A stretch of DNA of 64,000 nucleotides from Cheilinus undulatus (lineage: Eukaryota > Chordata > Actinopteri > Labriformes > Labridae): NCBI RefSeq assembly GCF_018320785.1, contig NC_054877.1, forward strand, positions 37,842,151 to 37,906,150, read 5' to 3'. Position 1 is the stretch's first letter. Each line of letters starts with the position of its first letter. The notes under the pieces were generated by a model that saw only the letters and a list, made by a program, of their open reading frames with translations, searched no databases and was not told the DNA's origin. A program made the translations under genes and the position numbers. Below, piece by piece: positions 49,156-61,528 of the stretch.

Positions 49156-52100
49156 ATGGTGCTGGAGGAGCTGGCCGTCCGTCTGAACAACAGAGAGTAT
49201 AAAAACTGGCTGAAGGCGGGTCGGTGTCTGCACATCCTGAAGGAGGGTCTTCACCCCTTCATCACACACCACATGAGAGCTTTCCACGGAGACCTGCTCA
49301 ACCAAAACACCCGGCTGAGGACTCCGTGTCACACATCTGCGTGCAAACCGAAAGGAAATAAGGTCAGAGTCTAGAACAAGTCTAGAAGTTATGCTTAACG
49401 AATCATGTCTGTCTTATTTCATTTTAAATCTTAGTGGATATTTTGGCTTCGTCTGTTCTTTAGCTAAAACAGAGAAACTTTTCTTAAGTTTAAGATAAAC
49501 AAGTTTTCTACGGTCAATGTTTGACTTTCATTTAATTTGTATGGTAAACTTTCTAAATACGCTATAGCTACAGGAGCAGAAGCCAGACCACTTACTGTTG
49601 ATTTAAATAATTTTACAAGATAAAAATGAAAAGTCAGAGAAAATTAGGCGACTGTGGCAGAGAAGTTATGATGCATTCATCTCGCGCCGACGTTAGAAAG
49701 TGTCAGAATGTCTTTTTAACATAACTTTCAAGACGTGAGACCGAAGTACAATTTGAATATATTTTTATAATTATCTGACAGAAATTATGCACAATAGCTC
49801 TTTGTTTTTATTTAGATATCCCACTAAATATTAAAGGCTACGTCATATTTTGGTTTAAATCGTTTCGATCCGCCGTAGCATCAGTATTGTCCAAAAAAAG
49901 GGAGTCCATTGGATTCAGTAATATATATATATCAAATATATCCCAGCTTCATTAAAAACTGGGTGTGTATTCCGTCTGATTTGGTTTTAATATAGAAAAA
50001 AAGAGAGCTGAAAATTGAGCTGTGTAAAAACTATTGTGTTCAGATTTATTCCAAGAAAAAAAACCATTTGAAATATAAAAGTTATAGAAAAAATATGTAA
50101 TTTATTTTACAAATAAATGTATTGGTTGGCAACCTTCAGGAGGTTGTGTTTTACTGTTTTTGCTACAGTACTTTGTTAGCTGCACACATATCTGTACTTT
50201 TAGCCTTTTGTATGTAATTATTTAATTTTTGTTTAACTGTAGTGTCTCAATAAAAATATTACAAAAGACACTAAATGTATGACTATTACTTTTTTGTGAA
50301 TTGTCTTAACACAAACCATTTATTGCATGGGTGAAGTAGACAGTACACAACAAAAACTGGAGTATTGAATTCTCTGTGTTAAAAATTCCAGTGTCGATTA
50401 ATCTAACTCTGTACCTATGGATAAGGGCATTTCAGTATCACTTCCTGCTTTCCAATGCGACTGTGCCCCATTTTTGGGGAAAGCAAGCCCTCAGATTGAA
50501 TGGTGGTAGGTAAGAAGACAGTGGTGACATCATGATTAAAAGCCATTTCATTGTGTTTTGTGCCTTAAAAATTAAAAAGCCACAGTGAGTGTCTTTGCCT
50601 ATAGCAGCTCTTTCCATCAACACAGTGGTCCATGTAAATATGATGTTCTTCTCTTATCCCTGTTTGCATTAATGCTGAAGCACCACACTGCTGCTGGCAA
50701 AGCTTAACCTCCTCCACCCCAGCCTCCTCCTTTTATAGCATATACTGTAGTTACACCCTCATATTTAGATTTATGCTACTATGGAGTAATTGCTTTTGAA
50801 CTACTTTTAATACACATTGTCCTAAATATATCTATTCAGCTATGTGCTCCCTGGAAAGTCAAAGCATGCTGCTTGGCTTGCCCAGGGAGAATCTTTTAAC
50901 AGAGACCTTTTCAGCAAGTAAAACCGTATGTCCATTTTTGAATACAAAGGTTAAATGTATGACTAGTGATCCTGAATGAAATGTATATTTGAGACACTAT
51001 TGTATCAAAGAAGGATTATTTTTTCCTTAAATATAGAGAAGCAGATGGAAAATGTGACCCTGACCAGGATTAGATCCCCAAAACATTTTTGTAAAGGACA
51101 GCAGGACATAATAATATGGTGATTATGTTTTCGTTTTGGTTCCCTCATAAGGGTTTTATCAGGGAAGTTTAATCATCATCACATTTTGAGCTAATGATAA
51201 AAACAAAAATAACAAAAATACTTTAGTGTTAACAATGTGAACATCTAGCTAGATGTCAGCTGGATGTAGCAGCCATGCTTTTAGATTAGTCTGATGTAGT
51301 GAAATGAATCCAAGCTAGTTATCCACTACTCTCAGACTATTTTTTGCAAGTTCAGTGGTTTAAAAAAAAAAAAAAAAAAGACCTGAATTTTAAATTTAGA
51401 TTCAGTAGGACAGGTCAAACAGCATTGTGAAAAACACAATAAGAAACACATACAACCCTTGAGTTGAAGCTTATTTTTACAGTTTAATTTTTCTGTATTT
51501 ATGAAATTTCATATTTTTATCACAATATTGAACAAGGTTATAGTATATAAACAAACTTTTCTCATATTCTGCCTGTGTTGTTTTGTAGCTCTTATCTGTG
51601 TGCAGTGCGTGTTCAGATTGGCAGACAGAGATCCTGAAACACCACAGTAATAGAGGCATTGCTGTGAACTGGGACAACTGTTTCCCTCCGCACTGGAGGA
51701 TGGACCACTGGGAACTGGCTAAGGTTAGTGTACAGACACCTGAACACAGGCTCACTGAGCCTCATTGTGCTCTGACCTGCAGAAACATCATCAGACCTTT
51801 GTGAGATCATACTGGAGAGTTGTCACTATCATAGGAAGAGAGGGAGGAGTGTGGTCACTCCAGGTTTTGCTGAGAAAGAGCTTGAAGTTTTTGGAAAAAG
51901 TATTTCTAATTTTGTCAGAAAGTTAATACTAATACTCACCGTGGTGAGACGAGAGTCTTACCCGTCATTTAGAACGCCTGTGATAAAAGCATGGGATATT
52001 TTTACATATAGCAAAGCTATGGCAGAAAGGGATAAATGATTTTTGAAAAATTATCTACTTTGCAATTTTTTACCCATATTGCAAATGCAGTGTAAAATGT

Positions 52101-55100
52101 TGTATTGAAGGGAGTTATCATTCACATACAAAAATGAGGAAAGTAGGATTTTTTGCTAAATATTCTGGAAAAAAAATACACTTGACTGCATGATGTGTAG
52201 TGCAGTGGATCAGCTCAGTTTGACTTGGGCTCAATGCTGCTGCAATTCCTATAATAACAGCTTGAACTATTTAACAGTGTTTTAACCGATGACTCCCTTG
52301 TTTTAAGTCCATGATGATTCAAAGAATTAGGCTGTAGCATTAAACAAGGTCAGAGAATGGGCTGTAAACACAGTTGCCCCATAAACTCACAATACCTCTG
52401 CTAAAGTGGTAGACCTGGAAATTTTGGGGCACAAGGCAAACCAAAGCACATGGCCCTCTACATCCTTTTTAATCCTCCTATATCTAAGAAGTCATAACAA
52501 AAAACAAAACAAAACCTATAAACAGTTAATTCTGTAGAATACTATGAAATCTTCTTTGTACAACCAAAATAATCAGTGTAAAAAAATGACTTTAATATCC
52601 ATTTATCCGTCATTTACGGGTGCTGGATAGGACAGTTTGTCATAGAGTAGCCTCTAGTTATTCTCCATCTGTGTTCAATCACCTTTTCCCCAGAGCAGAA
52701 AAATGCACAAATTTATATTTATTTGTTTTTTTTCTAGTCATTGACTTACAGATAGGCCTTGAATGAAAAAACTGTGATATAATCAAGATTGTGACCTGCT
52801 CATAAAAAATGGTGATAGGATATTTTCTTCACATTTTCTTGCAGAATCTCTCACAATCTATTAGGCAGAGACACTAGTTATTCATGAGTCACAAGTATTG
52901 GGATTGCACTTATGGATTTTTACAATGGCAAGATTAATTCATGGAATGTAAAAATAAAAGCTCAACATTAAGTTTATCAGGTGCATGTGGAGCCCCTGGT
53001 AGTCAGGCTAAGGCTGCTGCCCACCTTTGCCAAATAGTAAAGTCTGCCTCTGGGTAAATCAATAATAAAGACACTGTTTCCAGAGATTTCTTCACAATAA
53101 AGGTCTGTAGTTGATTTTGGAGTGCTTTTTTTGCAATGCCCACATCAGGAAATGTGGTGTGGCCAGTAGCAGATTGGCACACCTCAGCAGTAGAATGAAA
53201 CCTAAAAGCACAGCTGTCATTGCAAACAACAGTATGATGAAAAACGAAAACACACGCTTATGAAAATCCTTTTGACTGTGCTCTTATTCTCTGCTATGAG
53301 ATAAACGTGCTATCACAGGCTTGTTTTAGGGGTACGATGGGCTAGTAGCACTTAAAATGCATTTAAATGTGCCATCTCTTTGAATTTTGTAATATCCTGA
53401 TATAAAACTGTAAAAATGAGGAGCAAAAAATATGCAGTGATAAGAAGTTTATCTTGTATCACCCAGCTTCCATACGTCCCAGGTTTGTTGGCTAAATAAT
53501 ATATCACTGTGACCTTTAAAACTATGTCTATGACAACATGAGGGAGAAAAGCTGTTAAAGAGGCCTCTAAATGTCCAAAGCCTACAAAAAATATAAATTA
53601 TATACTATATATATTGATAGAAAAAATACTTTACAGTATTACAATTGCTGTACCAAATATTTGGTTTAAATTACAAAGCAAAGACTGAAATTTAAAGTTT
53701 ACACCTGGAGTATTAACAGGTTTGCAGGTAAAATTATGAAAAAATAAAAAATATTAAAAGTTGATAAATCAATTTAGCCAAAATTAAGAATTTTTAAAAG
53801 TATTAAAAAGTCTTAAATGCAAAACTGTAATGTCTTCAATTCATTTTTATAGTAATCCAGAGGCTGCAGGCATCAAAATGCTTTAAAACCATAATTAAAT
53901 AGAGGGTTATTATAAGTATTCTAAAGTGGGCAATTATACCTTATTTGTTTTTTGTTTCTTTTTTTTAAGCTAAATGTATGCTGTTCTGCTTTTTAGCCTA
54001 AACTGCAGCACAAACTTGTAAACAGGTACTTCTAGATTGTGGTGTTACTACTTTTAGGCCAATTAAGTAAAAAAAAGTCCTTCCCTTCAGTTGCCTTATG
54101 GCATCCGTTTTTTTCCTCGTAGTCTAATGTCAGAAGTCTCCAAAAAGGCCTCATTTACATACTGCAATAGAGTAAAACAGGCATTTTCATTGTTGTCATA
54201 TTTTTGTCTTGCTATCGACACAACGCTGTGTTAATGTAACAGGTTAGAAACTGAAGATGTGATTATCTTAAATGTTTGAAGAGGGTCTTAAAATCTGATG
54301 TCAGATTTTCTGTGTATACCGTGGAACAGAGTGTCAGTACCAGCTCTCTAAGCTCTCAGCTCTCTTTCCATTTTCTCTCTGCAGGCCTACATGCCCCGGG
54401 GTCAGGGCAAAGTGAAGGGGGCAGAGAAGTGTGATGCCTCTGCACTGCTCAACCTCATCAACCATTGTGATTGCTTCCAGTCTGTGGATCACAAATTTGT
54501 GAAAGAGGTAAATTCATGGTGTTGAAAAAGGATAAGCTGGGAAGAGCTGCACAGAAAAACTGTCATTTTATCTGTGATATATCATGCAATTTTGAAAAAA
54601 AAAAAAACATGCTATTGTTCCGAGAGAATGCAATTAGTTTTTTCATGCCCATGTTTAAGCTCCATGCTTTTTACTGCCTGTGATTAAAAGTTGGTTTTCT
54701 TCTCAGAAAAAATGTGTCTTTAACCTTTACCACACTCATTCAGCAACTCTTTGAAACCTGCATGAAAAGCCAAATAGAGTACAGGTGAAGAGAATCCACT
54801 TTAGTCTACATAAATGGGTCGCAGTATATGTGGTTCATGAGCTGCAGGTGAAGCCACTAAAAGTGAACACTCTACAGCACATCTTCCCCGTTCAGTGTCT
54901 GTTTGACCACATTAACCCTTTTCAGGACGCGGTGCCTCTAATAAAGAAAACACCCAGCCGAAATACCTGCCTTGTGTAACTAAACATCTGTCTCTAAACA
55001 TCAACATAATCTGTGTCACCAGCAGGATACTGTACATGTTTACAGCCAGTGACACACAAACTCTGCATACACAGAGGTTGGTTCACTTACAAACGGCTGC

Positions 55101-56301
55101 CACTAAGAGGAAGAGAAGATGCTGCATAGCAGAAGTTACCAGATTCAGCAGCCAATCCACACCCATGAACTTCAATAATGTGGTTTTTCATTTAGATAAA
55201 CCAAATTAGAACTGATCTCAAATGAAGTCTGGGCTTGCAACTCACTGCGGTGCCATCCAGAGTGTACAAGGCTTGAGGCCCAGCAGGCTGACATGCAGGT
55301 AATGTTAAAGCAGTGTGTGTCTCCTGTCAGGAAAACCAGTATTCCAACAGGCTAGCTCATAACAACAGCACATTAAAAAGGAAGTTTTGCCTGGAAGTTG
55401 TTTAATCCTAACTGCTGGCTTCACCTGAATTACTGTAATTACTATACTATAAATATTGGACAATTGATGCACACAACCACACAATGATTTCTAATCTGTT
55501 CAGTGTTCCCAGTTCAACCAGAAAAGAGGCCTAAATTCACCCTAGACGCTTAGAACCTAAGACTCAAAGACTGATTCAGAGAGGGGTAACATTTTTTAAA
55601 GTAGATAGGAAGGAATCAATAGGCTTGATTTTTTTAGATAATGAAATGTTTGTGTTGCAGGTGATCCGTCACAGAAACGAGCTGATGCATTCTTGTGAGA
55701 TGGGTGTTAAAGATGAATGGATGTGGCATTATCAGACGGCCCTTAGAAACCTCCTGCTCCAGTTCAGACACATCCCACAGATGGCAGCAGCTGGGCGACA
55801 GATCGAGGAGGTGAGCGCGTTTTTGTTTGTGAGTAAAGCTCTCGTTTCAGCTGCTGCTGCTGAATGTGTCACAGTTTGTTTTCTTTGTCCAGATGCTGAC
55901 TGTTGATTTGTCCATATGGGTCTCTGGTTTGGACCGAGTGGATTCTGTAGAGGTTAACGGATTAGAATTAGATGCTGTCGGCCAATGGGAGACTAGGGCT
56001 GACTCAGTCAGCCAATGGGAGGCTGAGCTCCTACAAGAGAGGCTGCACGAGCTGCTGCATGCTGATGAAGATGTAAAGATAGAGGTGAGTAGCAAAGTAA
56101 ACATGACCGTGTGTACCTGCACATTCAGAAATAACATGGATAAAAAAAAAGATGTGACAAGATTTAAACTGACTCTGTTTCATCTCTCAGGATCCCGAGC
56201 AGTTACAGAGACTCGCTGGTTTCCTGCAGGCCAACAGAGATCTATGTGAGAGGTTTTCTGCAGAACTTCAAACCATTAACTCTTTGAAGGCTGGAGAGTG
56301 A
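49156..56301 (+). CDS. CXorf38 homolog: CXorf38 orthologue, complete six-exon gene
   Basis: Six coding exons join with GT-AG introns, all phase 0: 49156-49362, 51589-51723, 54385-54507, 55661-55810, 55893-56084 and 56191-56301, giving 305 residues, close to the mammalian family member (about 320). The chosen start is the ATG at 49156, which opens with [11 protein letters not shown] and [11 protein letters not shown] as in the vertebrate CXorf38 family. Seen in the protein: four cysteines at 58, 63, 74 and 77 (C-x4-C-x10-C-x2-C, zinc-ribbon-like), a W-rich block near 97-113, then [14 protein letters not shown] at 156-169, which contains R-x4-H (R160, H165) as in HEPN-fold proteins. The C-terminal third (206-305) is Glu/Leu-rich and probably helical. 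The cellular role of this family is not established; RNA binding or cleavage is only an inference from the HEPN-like motif. Introns 1 and 2 (about 2.2 and 2.7 kb) carry repeats. No frameshift or stop breaks the gene. Confidence 0.93.
50580..51000 (+). repeat. Dispersed repeat copy B inside CXorf38-homologue intron 1
   Basis: Matches 42,640-43,180 in the same orientation but lacks the GT expansion. Confidence 0.75.
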
Positions 56302-56418
56302 GAAGACTGACGGTTTGGTGAAGAGAATGGAGATTATGTTGTGCACTTTCTTTACATTTAGTATTTACAACACTTCAGAAAGCGTTCCATTTTGGATCTA
56401 TTTTACTATAAGAACTTG

Positions 56419-56424
56419 AATAAA
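56419..56424 (+). terminator. Polyadenylation signal AATAAA
   Basis: A canonical AATAAA hexamer lies 118 bases after the TGA at 56299-56301 of the CXorf38 homologue, giving a short 3' UTR. A second AATAAA lies near 56,618-56,624, so alternative 3' ends are possible. Confidence 0.55.
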
Positions 56425-57169
56425 AGGTGCACCGGTATATATAGCACACTCTGTTTTGGGGGTTTCCCAGAGAGAAAAAAAAGGTTAGAACTGTCTTCCT
56501 GTGTATCGATTTCCATTGTGTTTAGCAAATTCTGCAAAATTCTGGATTTTGTACCATCTGCTTTCATTTGATCCAGTTTGCACTCCTGTGAAGGATGAAA
56601 GTAACAAACATTGTATAATAAAAGTGGAGGTGATAGAAGCTCTTGGGAATTAAAAACAAGAAGTAATAAAAATGCATTTGAATAAAAAGAGTGATCAATT
56701 ATGAAATAATTCGATTAATTTGAAGTTGATTTGTTGAAAATTGTTGCAATTTAATAAAATAGTGGCAATTTTATAATTTTGATTGAGTTTAATTCATCAA
56801 TTGTCACAAAAACACAAACATTTTGATTTATTATTTGAGGTAAGAAGAGAGAAAGTCACAAAAAGCGGTGTTAAAAATTGAGGTAATGAAAATGTTAAAA
56901 TATTAATATTAAAAGTTTAAAGAATTTTGATGTAAAAGTGGAAATTTGCTCTGTTGTCTTTTGGAGTTAAGAAGCTCCAAGCTCAGCCAGGTGAAGTTAT
57001 CCAGCAAGCCCGTCAGAGACACCTTGTGCTCGGCCGTATCAGACTACAGCAGCCAGCAAAAGGATCTGATGCTGAAGGCGTATTGTTGTGGTTTTCTGAT
57101 CGGGAAATCTTTACTGCCTTTGTCACTAGAACTTCTTTAAATGACAGTGTTGGTATTATAACTTCATCT

Positions 57170-57600
57170 CAAGTCCTAGCAGACTGCAGGGTATTTCTGT
57201 TCCATTAATGTTCGTAAAACTGTAAATATTAACAGAACAACATCAGTTTCTTACCTAAAAAATTCAAAGAAGGTCTGAGCCATGAAATAACCAGTGTTGA
57301 ATACCAACACTTCAATGTGATGCTAAAGTTCTAGTGACAAAATGAGTGATGTTTCTACATTTAGAAAACCAGAAAGATGTGCCTTCTGCCTGCTGCTGCA
57401 GTCACACACAGCCGAGCAGAACGTGTCAGAATGCTGGGAGCTTCTCAACTGAAAACAACGGAGGATATTTCCAGTTTGACGTCAAAATTTGTGAAACTGT
57501 GAATATTAAGAATCACCAACATCAATTTCGCACCTCAAAAATCCCCAAAATTCAGTTTTAGTGATGAAATAACCCAAACTCTCCATCGCAGCTGTGGAGT
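57170..57600 (+). repeat. Two partially similar 150-base blocks
   Basis: gtaaaactgtaaatattaac followed by aacatcagtttcttacctaa (57,212-57,260) resembles gtgaaactgtgaatattaag followed by aacatcaatttcgcacctca (57,490-57,540). Both continue to a shared atgaaataacc. The class is unknown. Confidence 0.45.
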
Positions 57601-57699
57601 TTGAGACATTTGAGTTAAGAGGTGAGAAGAATTCTGATCTCTGTCATCTTTTTTCAAGGCAGAATTCAATAAACATGACATGTTGTGAATGATAAAAAT

Positions 57700-58285
57700 T
57701 CAAACCACAGAAATGTAATATCTAGATTATCCAGTTCTTTGTCAAAAGGGCAGCTGGACTTGATGGAGGTTCTTGAAGATGTAGCACCTCTCCTCCTGAA
57801 GTCTTCTTCAGTTGTAATGTGACTGGGGCCAAATTTGGGATATATAGCCTTTGTTGACCGTCCATATGTTAATGAACTGGTAGTCACTTGAGAGTCATTC
57901 ACAGCTGGGTCACCTGGGTCACATGAGAGTTGTTAGCAGTGTTGTTGACCTGGTTTCACCTGGAGGCGTGTCCTCCTGGGCCTCTTCCAGTTTGCCACAT
58001 CTACATGATGTTGGTGCCTGTGATCCAGCGTGAAAGCGTTGTTTAGATTGCTGTCAAGGGAATCCAGGGCTAAATTGTATGTAGGGGATAAGAAGTGTCT
58101 TAGTCCACTGCCTGGAAAACCAAGGATTTTCAGCTTGACATAGATGGCCCTCTCGATACTTCTCAAACCAGTGATCTTCTCTGGCCAGTATCCTAACGTT
58201 GCTGTCCTCAGAGGAAGGTCCTGTTACTTTCAGGTGTAAGCGAACAGCCGAGTCCTGACCAGAGGGTTGGCTCTCCTGTGCAAGA
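57700..58285 (-). mobile_element. Penelope-like retroelement 3' fragment (GIY-YIG region)
   Basis: On the minus strand from 58,265: SAVRLHLKVTG, then ILAREDHWFEKYREG, then after a one-base shift AIYVKLKILGFPGSGLRHFL and SPTYN. This is the C-terminal part of the Penelope GIY-YIG endonuclease region (relatives: HWFERGV-EAIYVK, GGLR-HLSPTYN). The trailing text (TEEDFRRRGATSSRTSIK) is the usual downstream piece. The reverse transcriptase is absent, and the GIY-YIG core lies outside or is lost. The copy is a dead 5'-truncated insert. Confidence 0.75.
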
Positions 58286-58289
58286 TTAT

Positions 58290-59500
58290 CACTTTTATTT
58301 GCACATAAAAAACATTTTTGTCATGATTCAATTCACGTGAGTTTTTAACACCTCCACCTCCTCTCGCTCAGGGTGAGCGACTTTGGCATTCCTTTATTCT
58401 TTGATATCATCTACTCAGCATAAACACATGGTTGCTAGAGTAGGAAATATATTTCATTTTCTAGCAGATGAATACAGCTGCTGTTAAATCCAAAATCATT
58501 ACAGTATTAAACATTTTACTTTTTAATAGGTGGTAATACAAGTATGACATCTGTGTATTTAGTTCAAATAGCAGCAGATGAAATTGACTGGTGGCTTGAC
58601 CTGCCTGGCATAAGCCTTCTGAAAAGTCAAAACTTTATTCTGCTCTCATTTGCTGTAGCTTGGTTTGTCTTCAGAATTACATCCAGAGAAATTTTGATTT
58701 CCAGCCATTTGTAACGCTAACAAGAAACCATAAAGAAACTGTAACACTAATCTCATTTCAGGCTGGATAAATCAAAATTCTTCCAGATTGAGGGTTTTGT
58801 GTCACACTGTATGTGCATGCACAGTATTAAAATACATCTTAAATAAAGTCACCAACAAAATCCACTGTTTTGTTCCTCATTTAGTGGCTGATTGACATTT
58901 ATTTGAGTCCTGAATTGAAAAAACGAAAGAAAACATTTCCCCTTGTGCTTCTACATCTAGAAAAAAATACAAATCAGTGTTTTATTGTCACTTTTAACAC
59001 TTCAGTTAGGTACAACTCCCTCACTCTCACCTTAGAAATACTGCTGTATAACTACAGGGCCAGCAAAGTAATTGTCTCGTCCTGGACTCTTCACTCTAAA
59101 CCATATAAGCGCTGTGTGATCAGATAAGCTGCTCCAATCACAGAGGACTCCTACCACCCCACCATCACTCTTTCTAGTTACTGCCATCAGACAGATGCTA
59201 TAAGGCCCTCTGTCCTTTACCAAAAATATCCTTAACTTTCTCTGCAGTAATCTTCTTGAACAAGCTACAATAGACACTGCACTACACTGTCATTATCAGT
59301 TTCTGTTTTTAACACTTCCCATTTAAAGTGCCTGTGCAGTGTTTTAAACTGAGGAGGACACAAATTTAATCTGTAAACAAGGGCATTAGCTTCAATAGCA
59401 CTTAATCAGGGAATCTTGTTAGTAAATTAAAGTTTACAGGGAAATTAACCAGGGTTATGGAAAGATTATTGAAATTCTGATGTCAGTCTATTTGAATTCT
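58290..59500. other. Sequence without a recognised gene
   Basis: AT-rich, with short frames only (for example 58,903-59,127 plus and 59,032-59,277 minus). None is recognised. Confidence 0.3.
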
Positions 59501-59506
59501 TTAGAT

Positions 59507-59935
59507 CAGTGGTTCTTAACTTGCCTAATCCAGTCTGGATTTTGACCTTAAAACAAAATGTGACTGAAATAAAAGGACATACAGTCAAGTGCACAAGTTT
59601 AAGGCTGCTGAGGATTCATCACAGGCCTGTGCCACAACCCGAGGCTGGGGAGAGGAGTCAAGCTCAACACATGCCAACACGTGTTGCTCAGCAGCCAAGG
59701 TCAAGCTCAATGGGATTTCTGTTCTCCAGGTCTTTTCAACCCCTGATAATGCGGAAAGTGACCACCAGTGGTTTTCAAGCACTTTGGACATCCACAGCAC
59801 AACCAGGGACTCGTGGCAGCCCTACCACCTTCCTGGACAGTATCCTAGACTAGTGTTTCTCAACTGGTCGAGTCACAGGAACCACAATCAACTCTTCATT
59901 TAGAAATTGCAACCAAATTTTCATTCAGTTAGATT
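59507..59935 (+). mobile_element. Fragments of the CAGTGGTTCTCAA hAT family
   Basis: cagtggttcttaac at 59507-59520 and tgtttctcaactggtcgagt at about 59,855-59,874 match the left end at 63,094. No right end is seen for either. The intervening 250 bases are unclassified. Confidence 0.45.
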
Positions 59936-60039
59936 TATTTGATGAAAACTAGTACAGTTTGGACATTTGACAGTGAAAGGCTCGTGACAAAGGGACAGGA
60001 CAAAACAAGCATTCATAAATGGGTTTTATGGACTGTTCA

Positions 60040-60900
60040 CCGCAACTTTTTCATTCAGGAACACATTCAAAACCCACTGAAAAGGAAAATTGATGACAAA
60101 TTGAAGATACAGATAATACAAATGGTAACCAAAGAGCCCAGAACAACTTCCACAGAGATTATAGGTGAACTGCAAGATCAAGATACAACAGTGTCAGAAT
60201 GCATCATCCGTTGCTGTTTGAAAGTAAATCATAAAAAAGTCAGACTTGAATTTGCCAACATGCATATTGACAAGCCACAACACTTCAGGGAGAATCCCCT
60301 CTGGACAGATGAGACAAAACTAGAGCGTTCTGGCTAGTCACATCAGCTCCATGTTCACAGATGCAAAAATTAAGAGATAAGATATTCTTTTATTAGTCCC
60401 ATAAGGGGAAATTCCAAAGAAAAGAACACTGTAGCTACTGCAAAACATGGATGAGGCTCAGTTATGTTCTGGGGCTGCTTTGCTGCATCTGGCACAGGGT
60501 GTCTTAAATCAAGGCTATCAAGGCATACTGGAGCCAAATCTGCTACCCAGTGTCAGAAAGCTTGGACTATTCTGAGGTGGCCTTCTCTGAGCCCTGATCT
60601 AAAGCCTGTTGAACATCTGTGGAAGGAGCTTAAACATGCAGTCTGGAGGGGGCTCCCTTCAAACCTGAGACAGCTGGAGCATTTTGTTCACAAAGAGTGG
60701 ACCAAAATACCTGTGGACAGGTGTAGAGGTCTCATTGAGAGTTAGAGAAATTGCTTGATTGCAGTGATTGCTTCAACAAGTTGTGCAACAGAAGATTAAC
60801 TTAAGGGTACTGTCATTTTTTTCCAGGCCTGTTTCATTAGTTTGTTTTTTGAAAATGATTCAGTTGAAGCACAATTTCATTTCATGTAAGAGATATGCTT
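60040..60900 (+). mobile_element. Tc1-like transposon, internally deleted
   Basis: The N-terminal part near 60,085-60,330 reads KRKIDDKLKIQIIQMV, TKEPRTTSTEI, LEFANMHIDKPQHFRENPLW and TDETK (first catalytic Asp). A stop follows. A 50-base LINE-tail-like insert (ttattagtcccataagggga) lies at 60,375-60,425. The frame then resumes as [12 protein letters not shown] at 60,464, and WPSLSPDLKPVEHLWKEL near 60,577-60,630 keeps the catalytic Glu. The middle catalytic Asp block (NDPKHT in relatives) is deleted, so it cannot be active. Confidence 0.85.
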
Positions 60901-61528
60901 AAAAGAAGTATGTTGTTTGAGTTTTGTTAAAGGAGTAGCGTGTAATGTGCGTGTTTGTTTTTCTGCTGGCTGGTGGTTGTGTTGGAAACTTGCTTTGTGC
61001 TCAGATCTGCCTGTCTGAACCTACTGACCTATTTTTAAGAGTTTATAAAAATGTTAATGCAGGTGTGAGCCACTGTCACTGGTGCAGAAATACACATTTT
61101 AATGAAGTATGTTCTCAGTGAAATGATTTAATTTCATGATACAGTTTGCTAAAAAGTGACATTTTTACAGACACAAGGTTCACCTGAGGGACAGGTAGTG
61201 GTAAAAGGAGAAACGGGCCTTTTGTTTTTTGACCGTGGGCATTTGTTTTCTTGTTTTGATCCATGTGAAACAGGAACTAAAAGAGAACATTTTAACACAC
61301 GCAGAAACTTAGTTTCACTCTTCATGACATGAAAGTCCTTTTTCTGGTTAGATTTAGTGCAACTTCTGAGGTGCAGCTGCACATCAGAAAAGTGTGAAAA
61401 CCAAAGCAGGAAAGCTTTTCCTGCCTCACTGTATTTGTCAGACTCTTCTGCTGCTACAAACCTGCTGCACCCTCACATCTTCAGCTCACATGGGTGCCTG
61501 CATCAGAGGTAGCATGGAGAGTGAGGGG

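Noticed and set aside
51598..51804. Continuous frame through exon 2 of the CXorf38 homologue
   Set aside because: The last part is intron read-through; the donor gttagt at 51724 ends the exon.
56954..57208. 84-codon plus-strand frame after the CXorf38 homologue
   Set aside because: No splice context or recognisable domain, and part of it belongs to a locally repeated block.
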